This document shows, in pieces, positions 47,868 to 57,414 of a stretch of 64,000 nucleotides of DNA. The position numbers were made by a program, and so were the translations under genes. Position 1 is the first letter of the stretch. Each line of letters starts with the position of its first letter. The stretch spans positions 84,853 through 148,852 of the forward strand of contig NZ_AYYM01000002.1 in the NCBI RefSeq assembly GCF_001436035.1. Direction: 5' to 3'. Under the pieces are notes generated by a model that saw only the letters and a list, made by a program, of their open reading frames with translations, was not told where the DNA came from and did no database searches. Origin of the DNA: Fructilactobacillus sanfranciscensis DSM 20451. Lineage in GTDB: Bacteria > Bacillota > Bacilli > Lactobacillales > Lactobacillaceae.

Positions 47868-48041
47868 TTTACTAATGAATTTATTAATCTTATCTAATTT
47901 AAGTAATCTTGACCCCTCAACGTTAGCAGTCGACCGCTTGCAGTGATAAGCCCTAAGGTATGACTGCGTAGCGTTATATGATTGGATGTAATAAACACAA
48001 AATAGCTTTTGTGTTTCTGTCATTGCATCGATATTATTCAA
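47868..48041 (-). pseudogene. Phage terminase small subunit, N-terminal part
   Basis: MTETQKLFCVYYIQSYNATQSYLRAY followed by CKRSTANVEGSRLL, the helix-turn-helix half of the small terminase. It ends INKFISK at the IS30 junction. An ATG at 48023 is the likely start, although no ribosome site is visible; the upstream frame stays open, so the 5' end may also be damaged. Confidence 0.82.
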
Positions 48042-48103
48042 ATCATGATTAATTAATTTATTAGTATTATGAACACGAGCGGTACTCTTATTATCTGCCC
48101 AGT

Positions 48104-48406
48104 GCTGGAATCATCCGTAACAAGCGCAAAATCAATGCAATTATTACGAATGCTAAAGTAATTGAAAAATTTCACGAACAAGGCTCTAGCTTTTCTGAAT
48201 TGATGTGGAACTTTGTCGCTCATAAGCCAATTATTAACTCAATTAATAATCATAACGATATTCCTAGTACCACTCCATTAGCCACTACGATTAGTAAAAA
48301 ATTAAAGTCAATTGGATTTAGCTTTACTGGCCCTGTTGTCGTTTACTCATTTATGCAATCCTGCGGAATGGTTAATGACCACGAAAATAATTGTTTTGCT
48401 AAATAA
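48104..48406 (+). pseudogene. tag: DNA-3-methyladenine glycosylase I, 5'-truncated
   Basis: About 100 residues: AGIIRNKRKINAIITNAKVI, FSELMWNFVAHKPIIN, TTPLATTISKKLKSIGFSF and VVYSFMQSCGMVNDHENNCF, the C-terminal half of Tag, which removes 3-methyladenine from alkylated DNA. The first 80-90 residues, with the catalytic Glu, are absent, and upstream sequence is phage-derived. No promoter or start is evident. A host repair gene cut by prophage insertion or deletion. Confidence 0.88.
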
Positions 48407-48426
48407 ATTTTTCCCTTATAACCTAA

Positions 48427-48461
48427 AAAACGATTGAATTCCCAATGGATTCAATCGTTTT
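48427..48461. terminator. Bidirectional terminator between tag and purB
   Basis: 13-base arms (48427-48439 and 48449-48461) with A and T runs outside, between convergent genes. Confidence 0.85.
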
Positions 48462-48478
48462 CTTTTAGACTTATTTAA

Positions 48479-49774
48479 TTATTCCAAACCAACTCGTTTA
48501 AAGATTTCGTCGACATGGCGAATTTGATAATGGTAATCAAAAATTTCATCAATTTCTGCTTGTGAAAGTTTACTTGTAATTTCTTTGTTATTTTCAACTA
48601 ATGGTTTGAATTGTTGTTTTTCATCCCAAGCTTTTGCAGTCAAGGGTTGAACTAAATCATAAGCTTCTTCACGACTCATCCCTTTTTCAATCAATTCCAA
48701 CATTACTCGTTGACTAAAGATTAAACCGTAAGTAATTTTCATGTTTTCCTTCATTCGATCAGGGAAAACCACTAAATTACTTAAAATTCCATTGAAACGG
48801 TGCAACATATAATCTAATAAAGTAGTTGCTTCAGGCAAAATAATTCGTTCAGCAGAAGAATGTGAGATATCACGTTCGTGCCATAAAGAAACGTTTTCGT
48901 AAGCTGTCGTAATCAAACCTCTTAAAGTCCGAGCTAATCCAGTAATGTTTTCTGAACCAATTGGATTCCGTTTATGAGGCATTGCTGAAGAACCTTTTTG
49001 CCCTTTGTTAAATAATTCTTCAACTTCATGAATTTCAGAACGTTGTAATCCTCGAACTTCAGTTGCAAAGTTTTCTAAACTAGTTCCAATCAAAGCAATT
49101 GTAGCAATGTATTCGGCATGTAAATCACGAGGTAAAACTTGACTAGTGATTTCTTGGGGACGAATACCAAACTTCTTACATACATATTGTTCAATTTCAA
49201 GCGGCATGTAGGCATAAGTTCCAACGGCACCAGAAATATTACCAGCTTCAACGCCTTCAGCAGCCTCGTTGAAACGTTTTAAATCACGTTTCATTTCTGA
49301 GTACCAACGAGCTAACTTCAAACCAAAGGTAGTTGGTTCAGCTTGAACCCCATGAGTCCGACCGATTTGAACAGTGTCTTTGTATTTCAAAGCCATTTGT
49401 TTAATGGTTTCCATCAAAGTTTCAATGTCACTACGTAAAATTTGATTGGCTTGTTTTAAACGAAGTGCTTGCGCTGTATCAACCACATCTGTACTGGTAA
49501 TTCCGTAATGAATCCAACGTTTTTCTGGTCCTAATGATTCTGAAACGTTGCGGGTAAAGGCCACAATATCATGATGAGTTTCTTTTTCAATTTCGGCAAT
49601 TTTATCAGCATCAAAAGTTGCGTGATCTTGAATTTTTTTAATTTCCTCGTCAGTGATCATCCCTTGTTTATTCCAAGCTTCGTCAATTGCAATTTCAACA
49701 TCTAACCAGGTTTGGTATTGGTTTTGCATACTCCAAATTTTTCTCATTGGTTCGCGTGAATATCTATCAATCAT
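48479..49774 (-). CDS. purB: Adenylosuccinate lyase
   Basis: 431 residues. The signature GSSAMPHKRNPIGSEN near residue 262 is intact, as are HYGITSTDVVDTA and TVQIGRTHGVQAEPT. It acts twice, in IMP synthesis (SAICAR to AICAR) and in AMP synthesis. It lies 64 bases after fhs at the end of the purine cluster; a separate promoter in that gap cannot be excluded. Confidence 0.97.
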   Translation of the reverse strand: MIDRYSREPMRKIWSMQNQYQTWLDVEIAIDEAWNKQGMITDEEIKKIQDHATFDADKIAEIEKETHHDIVAFTRNVSESLGPEKRWIHYGITSTDVVDTAQALRLKQANQILRSDIETLMETIKQMALKYKDTVQIGRTHGVQAEPTTFGLKLARWYSEMKRDLKRFNEAAEGVEAGNISGAVGTYAYMPLEIEQYVCKKFGIRPQEITSQVLPRDLHAEYIATIALIGTSLENFATEVRGLQRSEIHEVEELFNKGQKGSSAMPHKRNPIGSENITGLARTLRGLITTAYENVSLWHERDISHSSAERIILPEATTLLDYMLHRFNGILSNLVVFPDRMKENMKITYGLIFSQRVMLELIEKGMSREEAYDLVQPLTAKAWDEKQQFKPLVENNKEITSKLSQAEIDEIFDYHYQIRHVDEIFKRVGLE

Positions 49775-49838
49775 TTACAAGTTCCCCTTTTATTTCAAAA
49801 TGTAATTTTGTAATTAGTTCCTTAATTAGAATAACACT

Positions 49839-51500
49839 TTAGAACAAGCCAGTAATTTTTTCATCACTATCAATTTTAATGTGATTAGCAGCGGGATCCT
49901 TAGGTAATCCAGGCATCGTTAAAATATTTCCTGCCATGGCTACTAAGAAGCCGGCCCCTAATTTAGGCACAAATTCACGAATATGAATGACAAAGTCTTC
50001 TGGTTTACCAATTTTTTTAGCATCATCGGTTAGAGAGTATTGCGTTTTAGCAACAATCACTGGTAACTTATCCCAACCTAATTTTTCAAAACCAGCAATT
50101 TGTTTTTGTGCTTTAGGTGATAATTCAACTTCTTTACCACCATAAATCACTTTAACAATTTGGTTTAATTTCGTCATAATGCTGTCATCAGGTTGATATA
50201 AAGGTTTGAAATCAGCAGGTTGTTCAGTTGCTTCCACAACTCCAGCTGCTAAATCAGTCGCACCTTGACCACCTTGGCCCCAAACATCAGCAGCATAAGC
50301 TTTAACACCCTGTTCACTGGAATAGTCTTCAATCATTTTCATTTCAGCATCAGTATCACTGGTAAATTTATTAATCGCAACGACCACTGGAACACCGTAA
50401 CGTTTCATACTGCTAATATGTTGACCTAAGTTGGCGAGTCCATTTTGTAAGGCAACTAAATTTTCATGATTAAGGTCTTTTTTGTCCATGCCACCGTGCA
50501 TCTTTAATGCTCGAACGGTAGCGACAATTACAATTGCATCTGGATGTTTTGGTAAAAGTGGAGTTTTAACATCTAAGAACTTCTCTCCCCCTAAGTCAGC
50601 ACCGAATCCTGCTTCAGTAACTGCATAATCACCCATTTTCATAGCTAATTTGGTTGCTTGCACTGAATTAGTTCCTTGTGCAATGTTGGCAAATGGACCA
50701 CCGTGAATCAAAGTTGGCGTGTGTCCCATGGTTTGTACCAAGTTTGGTTTAATGGCATCTTTTAATAAGGTTGTAATGGCGCCCGCAACCCCTAAGTCAG
50801 CTACTGTAACTGGCTTTTTATCGTATGTATAACCTACGACAATTCGATTAATTCGGCGTTGCATATCATCTAAATCAGTTGATAAGGTTAAGATAGCCAT
50901 TAATTCGGAAGCAGCCGTAATATCAAAACCACTTTCGCGGGGAACTCCGCTAGTTCTCCCACCTAAACCAACTACGATATGCCGTAACTCACGATCATTA
51001 ACGTCTAATACACGTTTTAATAAAACTTGTCGTGGATCTAAGTTTAATTTATTTCCTTGATAAATACTGTTATCAACCAAAGCCATTAAGGTGTTTTGAG
51101 CAACCGTTAAGGCATGAAAATCACCAGTAAAATGTAAGTTAATGTCATCCATTGGTAAAACTTGTGACATTCCTCCACCAGTAGCTCCACCTTTCATTCC
51201 CATGACAGGTCCAAGGGAAGGTTCCCGTAAAGCTAAAACCGTTTTATGATTGGCTAAATTCAAAGCATCCGCTAAACCAACGGCAACGGTTGATTTACCT
51301 TCTCCAGCTGGAGTTGGATTAATGGAAGTTACCAATACCAATTTACCGTTTTCTTGATCATGTAATTTTTCATCTAAAACAATTTTAGCGGTATTTTTCC
51401 CATAAGGAATCACTTCATCACTAGTAAAACCAGCTGCTTTAGCGACTTTTTCAATTGGCCAAATTGTTGCTGCTTGTGCGATTTCAATATCACTTTTCAT
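49839..51500 (-). CDS. fhs: Formate--tetrahydrofolate ligase
   Basis: 553 residues. ATP loop [10 protein letters not shown] near residue 66, then [20 protein letters not shown] and [11 protein letters not shown]. It makes 10-formyl-tetrahydrofolate from formate, ATP and THF, the one-carbon donor used by PurN and PurH, which are encoded just upstream. 26 bases after purD, so part of the purine transcript. Confidence 0.97.
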   Translation of the reverse strand: MKSDIEIAQAATIWPIEKVAKAAGFTSDEVIPYGKNTAKIVLDEKLHDQENGKLVLVTSINPTPAGEGKSTVAVGLADALNLANHKTVLALREPSLGPVMGMKGGATGGGMSQVLPMDDINLHFTGDFHALTVAQNTLMALVDNSIYQGNKLNLDPRQVLLKRVLDVNDRELRHIVVGLGGRTSGVPRESGFDITAASELMAILTLSTDLDDMQRRINRIVVGYTYDKKPVTVADLGVAGAITTLLKDAIKPNLVQTMGHTPTLIHGGPFANIAQGTNSVQATKLAMKMGDYAVTEAGFGADLGGEKFLDVKTPLLPKHPDAIVIVATVRALKMHGGMDKKDLNHENLVALQNGLANLGQHISSMKRYGVPVVVAINKFTSDTDAEMKMIEDYSSEQGVKAYAADVWGQGGQGATDLAAGVVEATEQPADFKPLYQPDDSIMTKLNQIVKVIYGGKEVELSPKAQKQIAGFEKLGWDKLPVIVAKTQYSLTDDAKKIGKPEDFVIHIREFVPKLGAGFLVAMAGNILTMPGLPKDPAANHIKIDSDEKITGLF

Positions 51501-51526
51501 TTTTCCACCCCAAAATTACTTTTTAA

Positions 51527-52762
51527 TTAATTTAATTTACCAATATCGTTACGATAAGCCAAACCCATCTTGGTTTGATCTAAAATAGAATAAATTTTTT
51601 GCCGAGCTAAATCTAAAGTAGGTGCATGAACGACCGTAGTTAAAACTCGGCCACCATCACTCATCATCTGATTTGCTTCTGATTTAATACTAGCATAATT
51701 CACTACCAAATTATCTGAGAAACTTGGTACTGGATATAATTGATGATTTGGAGCTGGATAATTAGGATTTACCAAGACAACGCCTAAGTAAGTATCCGTA
51801 TTTTGCCATACTGGTTGGACTAGTTTTCCGTTTAATAATCTTTGAATTAAAGTGTAAAAATCACTTTGTAATTGTGGTAAAACCACTTGGGTTTCGGGAT
51901 CACCAAACCGCACATTAAATTCAATTACTTTGGGACCAGACTTCGTGAGCATTACTCCAGTATAAAGAACTCCATAAAACGGGGTTCCCTGTTTTTTCAT
52001 CGCATCTAAAGTTGGCATTACTAATTGATTAAGTGCTAATTCAAAATTTTGTTTAGATACCTGGACAACTGGACTATAAGAACCCATTCCACCAGTATTA
52101 GGCCCTTTGTCAGCTTCAAATCGACGTTTATAGTCATGGGCAATTGGCGTATGCACAACTTGGTCTTTACCCACTAAAGAGAAAATTGAAAATTCAAAAC
52201 CTTCTAAGTACTCTTCAATTACCAACTTAGCATGCGGTTCTTTTTGATATAAATTAGTGAGAAATTCATCGGCAGCTACTTTAGTTTGATGAATTGAAAC
52301 GCCTTTACCAGCAGCTAAAGCATCTGTTTTCACTACTACGGGGTAACCAAATTCATCAGCAACCACTTTCGCATCAGTTAAAGAAGTTACCGTTTTCGCT
52401 TTTGCAGTTGGAATATTAGCATCTGCTAATAATTTTTTCATGAAAGCTTTTGATCCTTCTAATTTAGCAGCTTGTTGGTTTGGCCCAAAGATAGCTAATC
52501 CAGCTGCTTCAAATGCGTCGACTACTCCTGCTACTAAAGGTGCTTCATTTCCCACGAACGTTAAATCAATTTGTTGGTCTTTTGCAAACTTAATCAAAGC
52601 AGGAAAATCATTGGTCTCAATGGCAACTGGTGAGATTCCATCAGTTTTCATTCCGTAATTTCCTGGTGCCACAAATACTTCATCAACTTGAGGACTACGT
52701 TGAAAGGTCTGGGCAATCGTATGTTCACGAGCTCCAGATCCAATAATTAATACTTTTACCAT
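51527..52762 (-). CDS. purD: Phosphoribosylamine--glycine ligase
   Basis: 411 residues, ATP-grasp enzyme. N-terminal VLIIGSGAREHTIA, central VVKTDALAAGKGVSI, and metal-binding FNVRFGDPETQVVLP are complete. It forms GAR, the second step of purine synthesis. 10 bases after purH. Confidence 0.97.
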   Translation of the reverse strand: MVKVLIIGSGAREHTIAQTFQRSPQVDEVFVAPGNYGMKTDGISPVAIETNDFPALIKFAKDQQIDLTFVGNEAPLVAGVVDAFEAAGLAIFGPNQQAAKLEGSKAFMKKLLADANIPTAKAKTVTSLTDAKVVADEFGYPVVVKTDALAAGKGVSIHQTKVAADEFLTNLYQKEPHAKLVIEEYLEGFEFSIFSLVGKDQVVHTPIAHDYKRRFEADKGPNTGGMGSYSPVVQVSKQNFELALNQLVMPTLDAMKKQGTPFYGVLYTGVMLTKSGPKVIEFNVRFGDPETQVVLPQLQSDFYTLIQRLLNGKLVQPVWQNTDTYLGVVLVNPNYPAPNHQLYPVPSFSDNLVVNYASIKSEANQMMSDGGRVLTTVVHAPTLDLARQKIYSILDQTKMGLAYRNDIGKLN

Positions 52763-52772
52763 CGAAAACTCC

Positions 52773-54299
52773 TTAATGCTTAAAGTGACGATTACCTGAA
52801 AATACTAAGGCAACTCCTAATTCATTTGCTTTATCAATTGAGTCTTGGTCTCTAATTGATCCACCTGGTTCAATAATTGCATCAATACCATGCTTAGCAG
52901 CGTATTCAACTGAATCATCCATTGGGAAGAAGGCATCAGATGCTAAGACTGCGTCTTTAAAACTAGGTTTAGATTCAGCATGATCAATTGCAATTTTAAC
53001 TGAATCGATTCGGTTAGGTTGACCTGCACCAATTCCAAGGGTTTGACCTTCACTAGCAACCACGATGGCGTTTGATTTAACGTATTTAACAGCCGTTTGA
53101 GCAAAAATCATGGCTTTCATTTGTGCTTCAGTTGGTCGTTTTTTAGAAACGACTTTTAAATCATCGATTGATTCACTTTCTAAGTCGCGGTCTTGCATAA
53201 CTGCTCCACCTAACACGGAAGTAGTTTCAATTCTTTGAGGAATTTTGTTTGTGAATGGAAGGGTCAAGAGACGAAGGTTCTTTTTACGAGCTAATTCTGC
53301 ATAAGCATCATCATCAAAACCAGGTGCAATGATAATTTCAAGGAAAATACTGTGTAACTTTTTAGCAGTAGCTAAATCAACTGGACGGTTTAAAGCCACA
53401 ATTCCACCAAAGATGGAAATGTCATCACCTTCGTAAGCTTTATCCCAAGCTGCTTCAATGTTTTCACCAATTCCAATTCCGGCTGGATTCATGTGCTTAA
53501 CTGTAACAACGGCTGGATCTGAAAATTCAGCAATGATTCTTAAGGCTGCATCAGCATCACGAATGTTGTTATAAGAAAGTTGTTTTCCATGCAAGATGTT
53601 AGCGTTTAAAACAGAGTATGGTTCTGGGATGGCATCGCGGTAAGCAGCTGCTTTTTGTTGTGAATTTTCACCATAACGAAGTGGTTCAAATAAATCGTAA
53701 GTATTGGTAACTTTTTGCGTAAATTCAGGACCAGTTAAATATTGAGAAATTAAGGCATCGTAAGCAGCTGTATGTCTGAATACTTTAGCAGCTAAACCTT
53801 TCCGAAATGCGGGAGTATCAGTTTGATTTGCAAGGACATCTAATACTTTTTCATAATCAGCAGGATCAACCACTGCTAGAACATCATGATAGTTTTTAGC
53901 GGCTGAGCGAAGCATTGAAGGACCACCAATATCAATTTGTTCAATGGCGTCCGCTTCGGTAGTGTCGGGTTTTTCAATCGTTTCTTTAAATGGATAAAGG
54001 TTAACGGCTACTAAATCAATTGGGGTAATGTTTTGTTCTTTTAATTGTTGCATATGTTCAGGAACATCGCGGCGAGCTAATAAACCACCATGAACGTTAG
54101 GATGAAGGGTTTTAACCCGACCATCTAACATTTCAGGGAAATTAGTCACATTTTCAATGGGAATCACATCAACTCCGGCATCATGCAATGCTTTAAAAGT
54201 TCCACCAGTTGAAACAATTTCAAAATCTAATTTTTGTAGTCCCTTGGCAAATTTAACCACGCCGTTTTTATCAGAAACACTAATTAATGCTCTTCTCAT
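52773..54299 (-). CDS. purH: Bifunctional AICAR transformylase/IMP cyclohydrolase
   Basis: 508 residues. The N-terminal cyclohydrolase domain ([19 protein letters not shown]) is about 1-195 and the transformylase domain follows, with LRYGENSQQ and [13 protein letters not shown]. Last two steps to IMP. The start overlaps purN by 4 bases. Confidence 0.97.
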   Translation of the reverse strand: MRRALISVSDKNGVVKFAKGLQKLDFEIVSTGGTFKALHDAGVDVIPIENVTNFPEMLDGRVKTLHPNVHGGLLARRDVPEHMQQLKEQNITPIDLVAVNLYPFKETIEKPDTTEADAIEQIDIGGPSMLRSAAKNYHDVLAVVDPADYEKVLDVLANQTDTPAFRKGLAAKVFRHTAAYDALISQYLTGPEFTQKVTNTYDLFEPLRYGENSQQKAAAYRDAIPEPYSVLNANILHGKQLSYNNIRDADAALRIIAEFSDPAVVTVKHMNPAGIGIGENIEAAWDKAYEGDDISIFGGIVALNRPVDLATAKKLHSIFLEIIIAPGFDDDAYAELARKKNLRLLTLPFTNKIPQRIETTSVLGGAVMQDRDLESESIDDLKVVSKKRPTEAQMKAMIFAQTAVKYVKSNAIVVASEGQTLGIGAGQPNRIDSVKIAIDHAESKPSFKDAVLASDAFFPMDDSVEYAAKHGIDAIIEPGGSIRDQDSIDKANELGVALVFSGNRHFKH

Positions 54300-54886
54300 G
54301 ATTTAAATACTCCCTCTTTAATCAACTTCTGCAATGTTTTTGGATACAACTTGTGTTCAACTGTATGAATCTTTGCTTCTAAAGAATCCAATGAATCATC
54401 ATCTTTAATTCGAACTGGTTCTTGTGCAATTATCTTGCCACTATCCACTCCATCATTAACAAAGTGAATCGTGACTCCAGTTACTTTAACACCGTAATTA
54501 TAAGCGTCATCAATTCCGTGGCGTCCAGGAAAACTGGGTAATAAAGCCGGATGAATATTAATGATTTTTTGCGGATAAGCTTTAACAAATTGAGGAGTTA
54601 AAATTCGCATATACCCTGCTAATAAAATTCCATCAATTTCATCATCAGCCAATTGTTGTAAAATTTGCTTTTCTGCTGTTTCTCGATTGGGATAATCCTT
54701 GTAGATAATAGTAAAAACAGGAACCTGGGCTTCTTTAGCAAGGTCAATGACCTTGACATCGTCATGATCAACTACCAAACGAACAATTTCGACCGGTAAC
54801 TTGGCTTGTTTAATATAAGCTAATAAAGCCGCAAAATTAGTTCCGTTTCCCGAAGCCATGACGGCTAAGCGTGTTATTTTTTCCAT
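54296..54886 (-). CDS. purN: Phosphoribosylglycinamide formyltransferase
   Basis: 196 residues, 10-formyl-THF dependent. [12 protein letters not shown] at the N-terminus, catalytic Asn in the [14 protein letters not shown] motif near residue 105, and the downstream Asp ([10 protein letters not shown]). Overlaps purM by 13 bases and purH by 4. Confidence 0.96.
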   Translation of the reverse strand: MEKITRLAVMASGNGTNFAALLAYIKQAKLPVEIVRLVVDHDDVKVIDLAKEAQVPVFTIIYKDYPNRETAEKQILQQLADDEIDGILLAGYMRILTPQFVKAYPQKIINIHPALLPSFPGRHGIDDAYNYGVKVTGVTIHFVNDGVDSGKIIAQEPVRIKDDDSLDSLEAKIHTVEHKLYPKTLQKLIKEGVFKS

Positions 54887-55926
54887 GGAGCAACTCCTTC
54901 AAAAATAACTCCAGCATCTTTTTCGTTTGCTTTTGATTGTAACTTACCAATTTCATAAACTGGTTGGTTAGTCTCTCTAAAGTAATTCATAACATCCTTT
55001 AGCTGATCTGGTTTGATAATTAAAATCATTCCTAACCCGTTGTTAAAGGTGTTCAACATGTCATCCGTACTCAATTGACCCTTTTGTTGTAATGTATTGA
55101 AAATCTCTAAAATTGGCAAACTGCCCCACGTGATTTTAGCTTGTAAATCTTTGCTAAAGGCCCGAGGTAAATTACCAACAATTCCCCCACCAGTAATATT
55201 ACTCATCCCGGTAATCCGGTGTTCATCCAATAATTTACTAATGATTGGATAGTATAGGGTTGTAGGGGTCAATAATTGTTCTTGGACAGTTTTGGGTAAC
55301 TTATTAAAATCGGCAGGCTCTTTAATTCCAAAAACAGAACGGACTAGTGAATAACCATTGGAATGAACTCCAGAAGATGGTAAGCCTAATAAAATGTCGC
55401 CTGCTTCTGCATTTTTTTCTGAATCCAGAATTTCATCTTTTTCCGCAATTCCAACCCCAAAAGCAGCTAAATCATAGTGTTTTTCAGCGTAAAGACCTGG
55501 AAGTTCAGCAGACTCACCACCAATTAGAGAGGCTCCCACTGCTTTAGTGGCTTTCGCAATTCCACCAATTGTTTCAGCTACTATTTCAGGCCGCATTTTA
55601 TCAACGGCTAAATAGTCTTGTAAAAAGAGTGGTTTAGCCCCTTCAGCGATAATATCGTTCATAACCATCGCAACTAAATCTTGGCCAATCGTATCGTGCC
55701 GATCTGCACCAATCGCTAACAATAGCTTAGTTCCGACTCCATCGGTTCCACTAACTAAGACAGGATGTTGATATCCAGTTGGTATTTCAAAAACTGATCC
55801 AAAACCACCTAATCCAGATAAAACTTGCGGTGTATAGGTTGACTCAACGGCAGCCTTCATTTTTTGAACTGCTTCATCACCCGCGTGAATGTCAACCCCA
55901 GCCTTAGCGTAAGCATCTTTTCCCAT
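54874..55926 (-). CDS. purM: Phosphoribosylformylglycinamidine cyclo-ligase
   Basis: 350 residues. Motifs VSGTDGVGTKLLLA, MVMNDIIAEGAKPLFLQDY and LIGGESAELPG are present. It closes the imidazole ring (FGAM to AIR). 15 bases after purF. Confidence 0.97.
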   Translation of the reverse strand: MGKDAYAKAGVDIHAGDEAVQKMKAAVESTYTPQVLSGLGGFGSVFEIPTGYQHPVLVSGTDGVGTKLLLAIGADRHDTIGQDLVAMVMNDIIAEGAKPLFLQDYLAVDKMRPEIVAETIGGIAKATKAVGASLIGGESAELPGLYAEKHYDLAAFGVGIAEKDEILDSEKNAEAGDILLGLPSSGVHSNGYSLVRSVFGIKEPADFNKLPKTVQEQLLTPTTLYYPIISKLLDEHRITGMSNITGGGIVGNLPRAFSKDLQAKITWGSLPILEIFNTLQQKGQLSTDDMLNTFNNGLGMILIIKPDQLKDVMNYFRETNQPVYEIGKLQSKANEKDAGVIFEGVAPWKK

Positions 55927-55941
55927 TCTAATTCTCCTTAA

Positions 55942-57414
55942 CTATTTTTGCCCAACTTCGGTATCAAAAGTAACTTCTCCCGTCTTGGCTTGTTCAGTCA
56001 ATTCTGGTGCATAGTCATAAATTGGAGAAGGATAATGACCATCAAAATAAGCGGTGGTTAATCCAGTTCCACGACCTTCATGTTCTAAGCCAATTGAATC
56101 AATCAAACCCTGCGTTGATAGGAATTCAAGCGAATCAGCCCCAATTTTTTTCCGCATTTCTTCAACCGAGTTGTTAGCGGCCATTAATTCTTTCGTGGTT
56201 TGCATATCAATCCCGTAAAAAGATGGATATTTAAAGGCTGGTGAAGCAATTCGAACGTGCACTTCTTTGGCCCCGGCTTCACGTAACATATGAATAATGT
56301 ACTTTGAAGTTGTCCCCCGAACAATTGAATCATCAACTAGGACAACTCGTTTACCTTTTAAAACAGAAGGAATTGCACTTAATTTCATTCGCACTGCTCG
56401 TTCTCGTCGTTCTTGAGTTGGTTCGATAAAAGTTCTCGCGATGTATTGGTTCTTGATTAATCCCATTTCATTAGGAAGACCGGATGCTTCAGCATAACCC
56501 ATGGTGGCAGAAAGAGAAGAATTTGGCACTGCCACCACAATATCTGCATCAGCTGGAGCTTCTTTGGCTAACCGTTTTCCCATCCGTTTTCGGGCTTGAT
56601 GCACGTTTACGCCATAAATATCGGAATCAGGACGGGCAAAATAAATATATTCCATCGAATCAATGTTTAATGTGATATCAGTCGTGTAATGATCAATTTT
56701 CATTCCATCATCATTAAGTGTAATCAATTCGCCAGGTTGCACATCGCGTACGAATTTAGCTCCAACTGCTCCTAAGGCAGCCGTTTCACTAGTAGCCACG
56801 TAAGCTCCATTTGGTAATTGACCAATGACAAAGGGACGATAACCATGAGGATCCAAAGCAGCATAAATGCCATCTGGTGTCATGAGTAAAACCGCAAAGC
56901 CACCATGAATTTGATTTAAGGCTTCTTTTAATTGTTCAACAAAAGTAGTTTTATGTGAACGACGAATTAAATGGAGTAAAATTTCCGTGTCAGAAGATGA
57001 TTGGAAAATTGCCCCTTGATCTTCTAACTTTTTCCGTAATGATTTAGCGTTCGTAATATTTCCGTTATGAGCTAAAGCAACTTGCATATCGCTAAAATTA
57101 ACCATAAAGGGTTGAATATTTTCGACACCACCAGATCCAGCCGTTGCATAACGAACATGTCCTAAAGCGGCATCACCCTTTAAATTTTTTAATTTTTGGG
57201 GATCGGCAAAGACGGAACTGAGTAAACCTAAACCCCGTTCTTGCCATAAATGACCGTGATTATTCGAAACAATCCCAGCTCCTTCTTGACCACGATGTTG
57301 TAAAGCATGTAACCCATAAAAAGTTAATTCTGCAGCGTTTGGCACTCCCCATACTCCAAAAATTCCACATTCTTCATTTAATGAATTAGCGGATCTTAAT
57401 GGTTCAATTGCCAT
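55942..57414 (-). CDS. purF: Amidophosphoribosyltransferase
   Basis: 490 residues. Cys16 in NEECGIFGVWG is the N-terminal nucleophile after removal of a 15-residue propeptide, as in Bacillus PurF. The glutaminase domain (VRYATAGSGG, AHNGNITN) and the PRPP loop VVLVDDSIVRGTTS are intact. First and rate-setting step of the pathway. The start overlaps purL by 19 bases, with GGAGG before it. Confidence 0.97.
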   Translation of the reverse strand: MAIEPLRSANSLNEECGIFGVWGVPNAAELTFYGLHALQHRGQEGAGIVSNNHGHLWQERGLGLLSSVFADPQKLKNLKGDAALGHVRYATAGSGGVENIQPFMVNFSDMQVALAHNGNITNAKSLRKKLEDQGAIFQSSSDTEILLHLIRRSHKTTFVEQLKEALNQIHGGFAVLLMTPDGIYAALDPHGYRPFVIGQLPNGAYVATSETAALGAVGAKFVRDVQPGELITLNDDGMKIDHYTTDITLNIDSMEYIYFARPDSDIYGVNVHQARKRMGKRLAKEAPADADIVVAVPNSSLSATMGYAEASGLPNEMGLIKNQYIARTFIEPTQERRERAVRMKLSAIPSVLKGKRVVLVDDSIVRGTTSKYIIHMLREAGAKEVHVRIASPAFKYPSFYGIDMQTTKELMAANNSVEEMRKKIGADSLEFLSTQGLIDSIGLEHEGRGTGLTTAYFDGHYPSPIYDYAPELTEQAKTGEVTFDTEVGQK

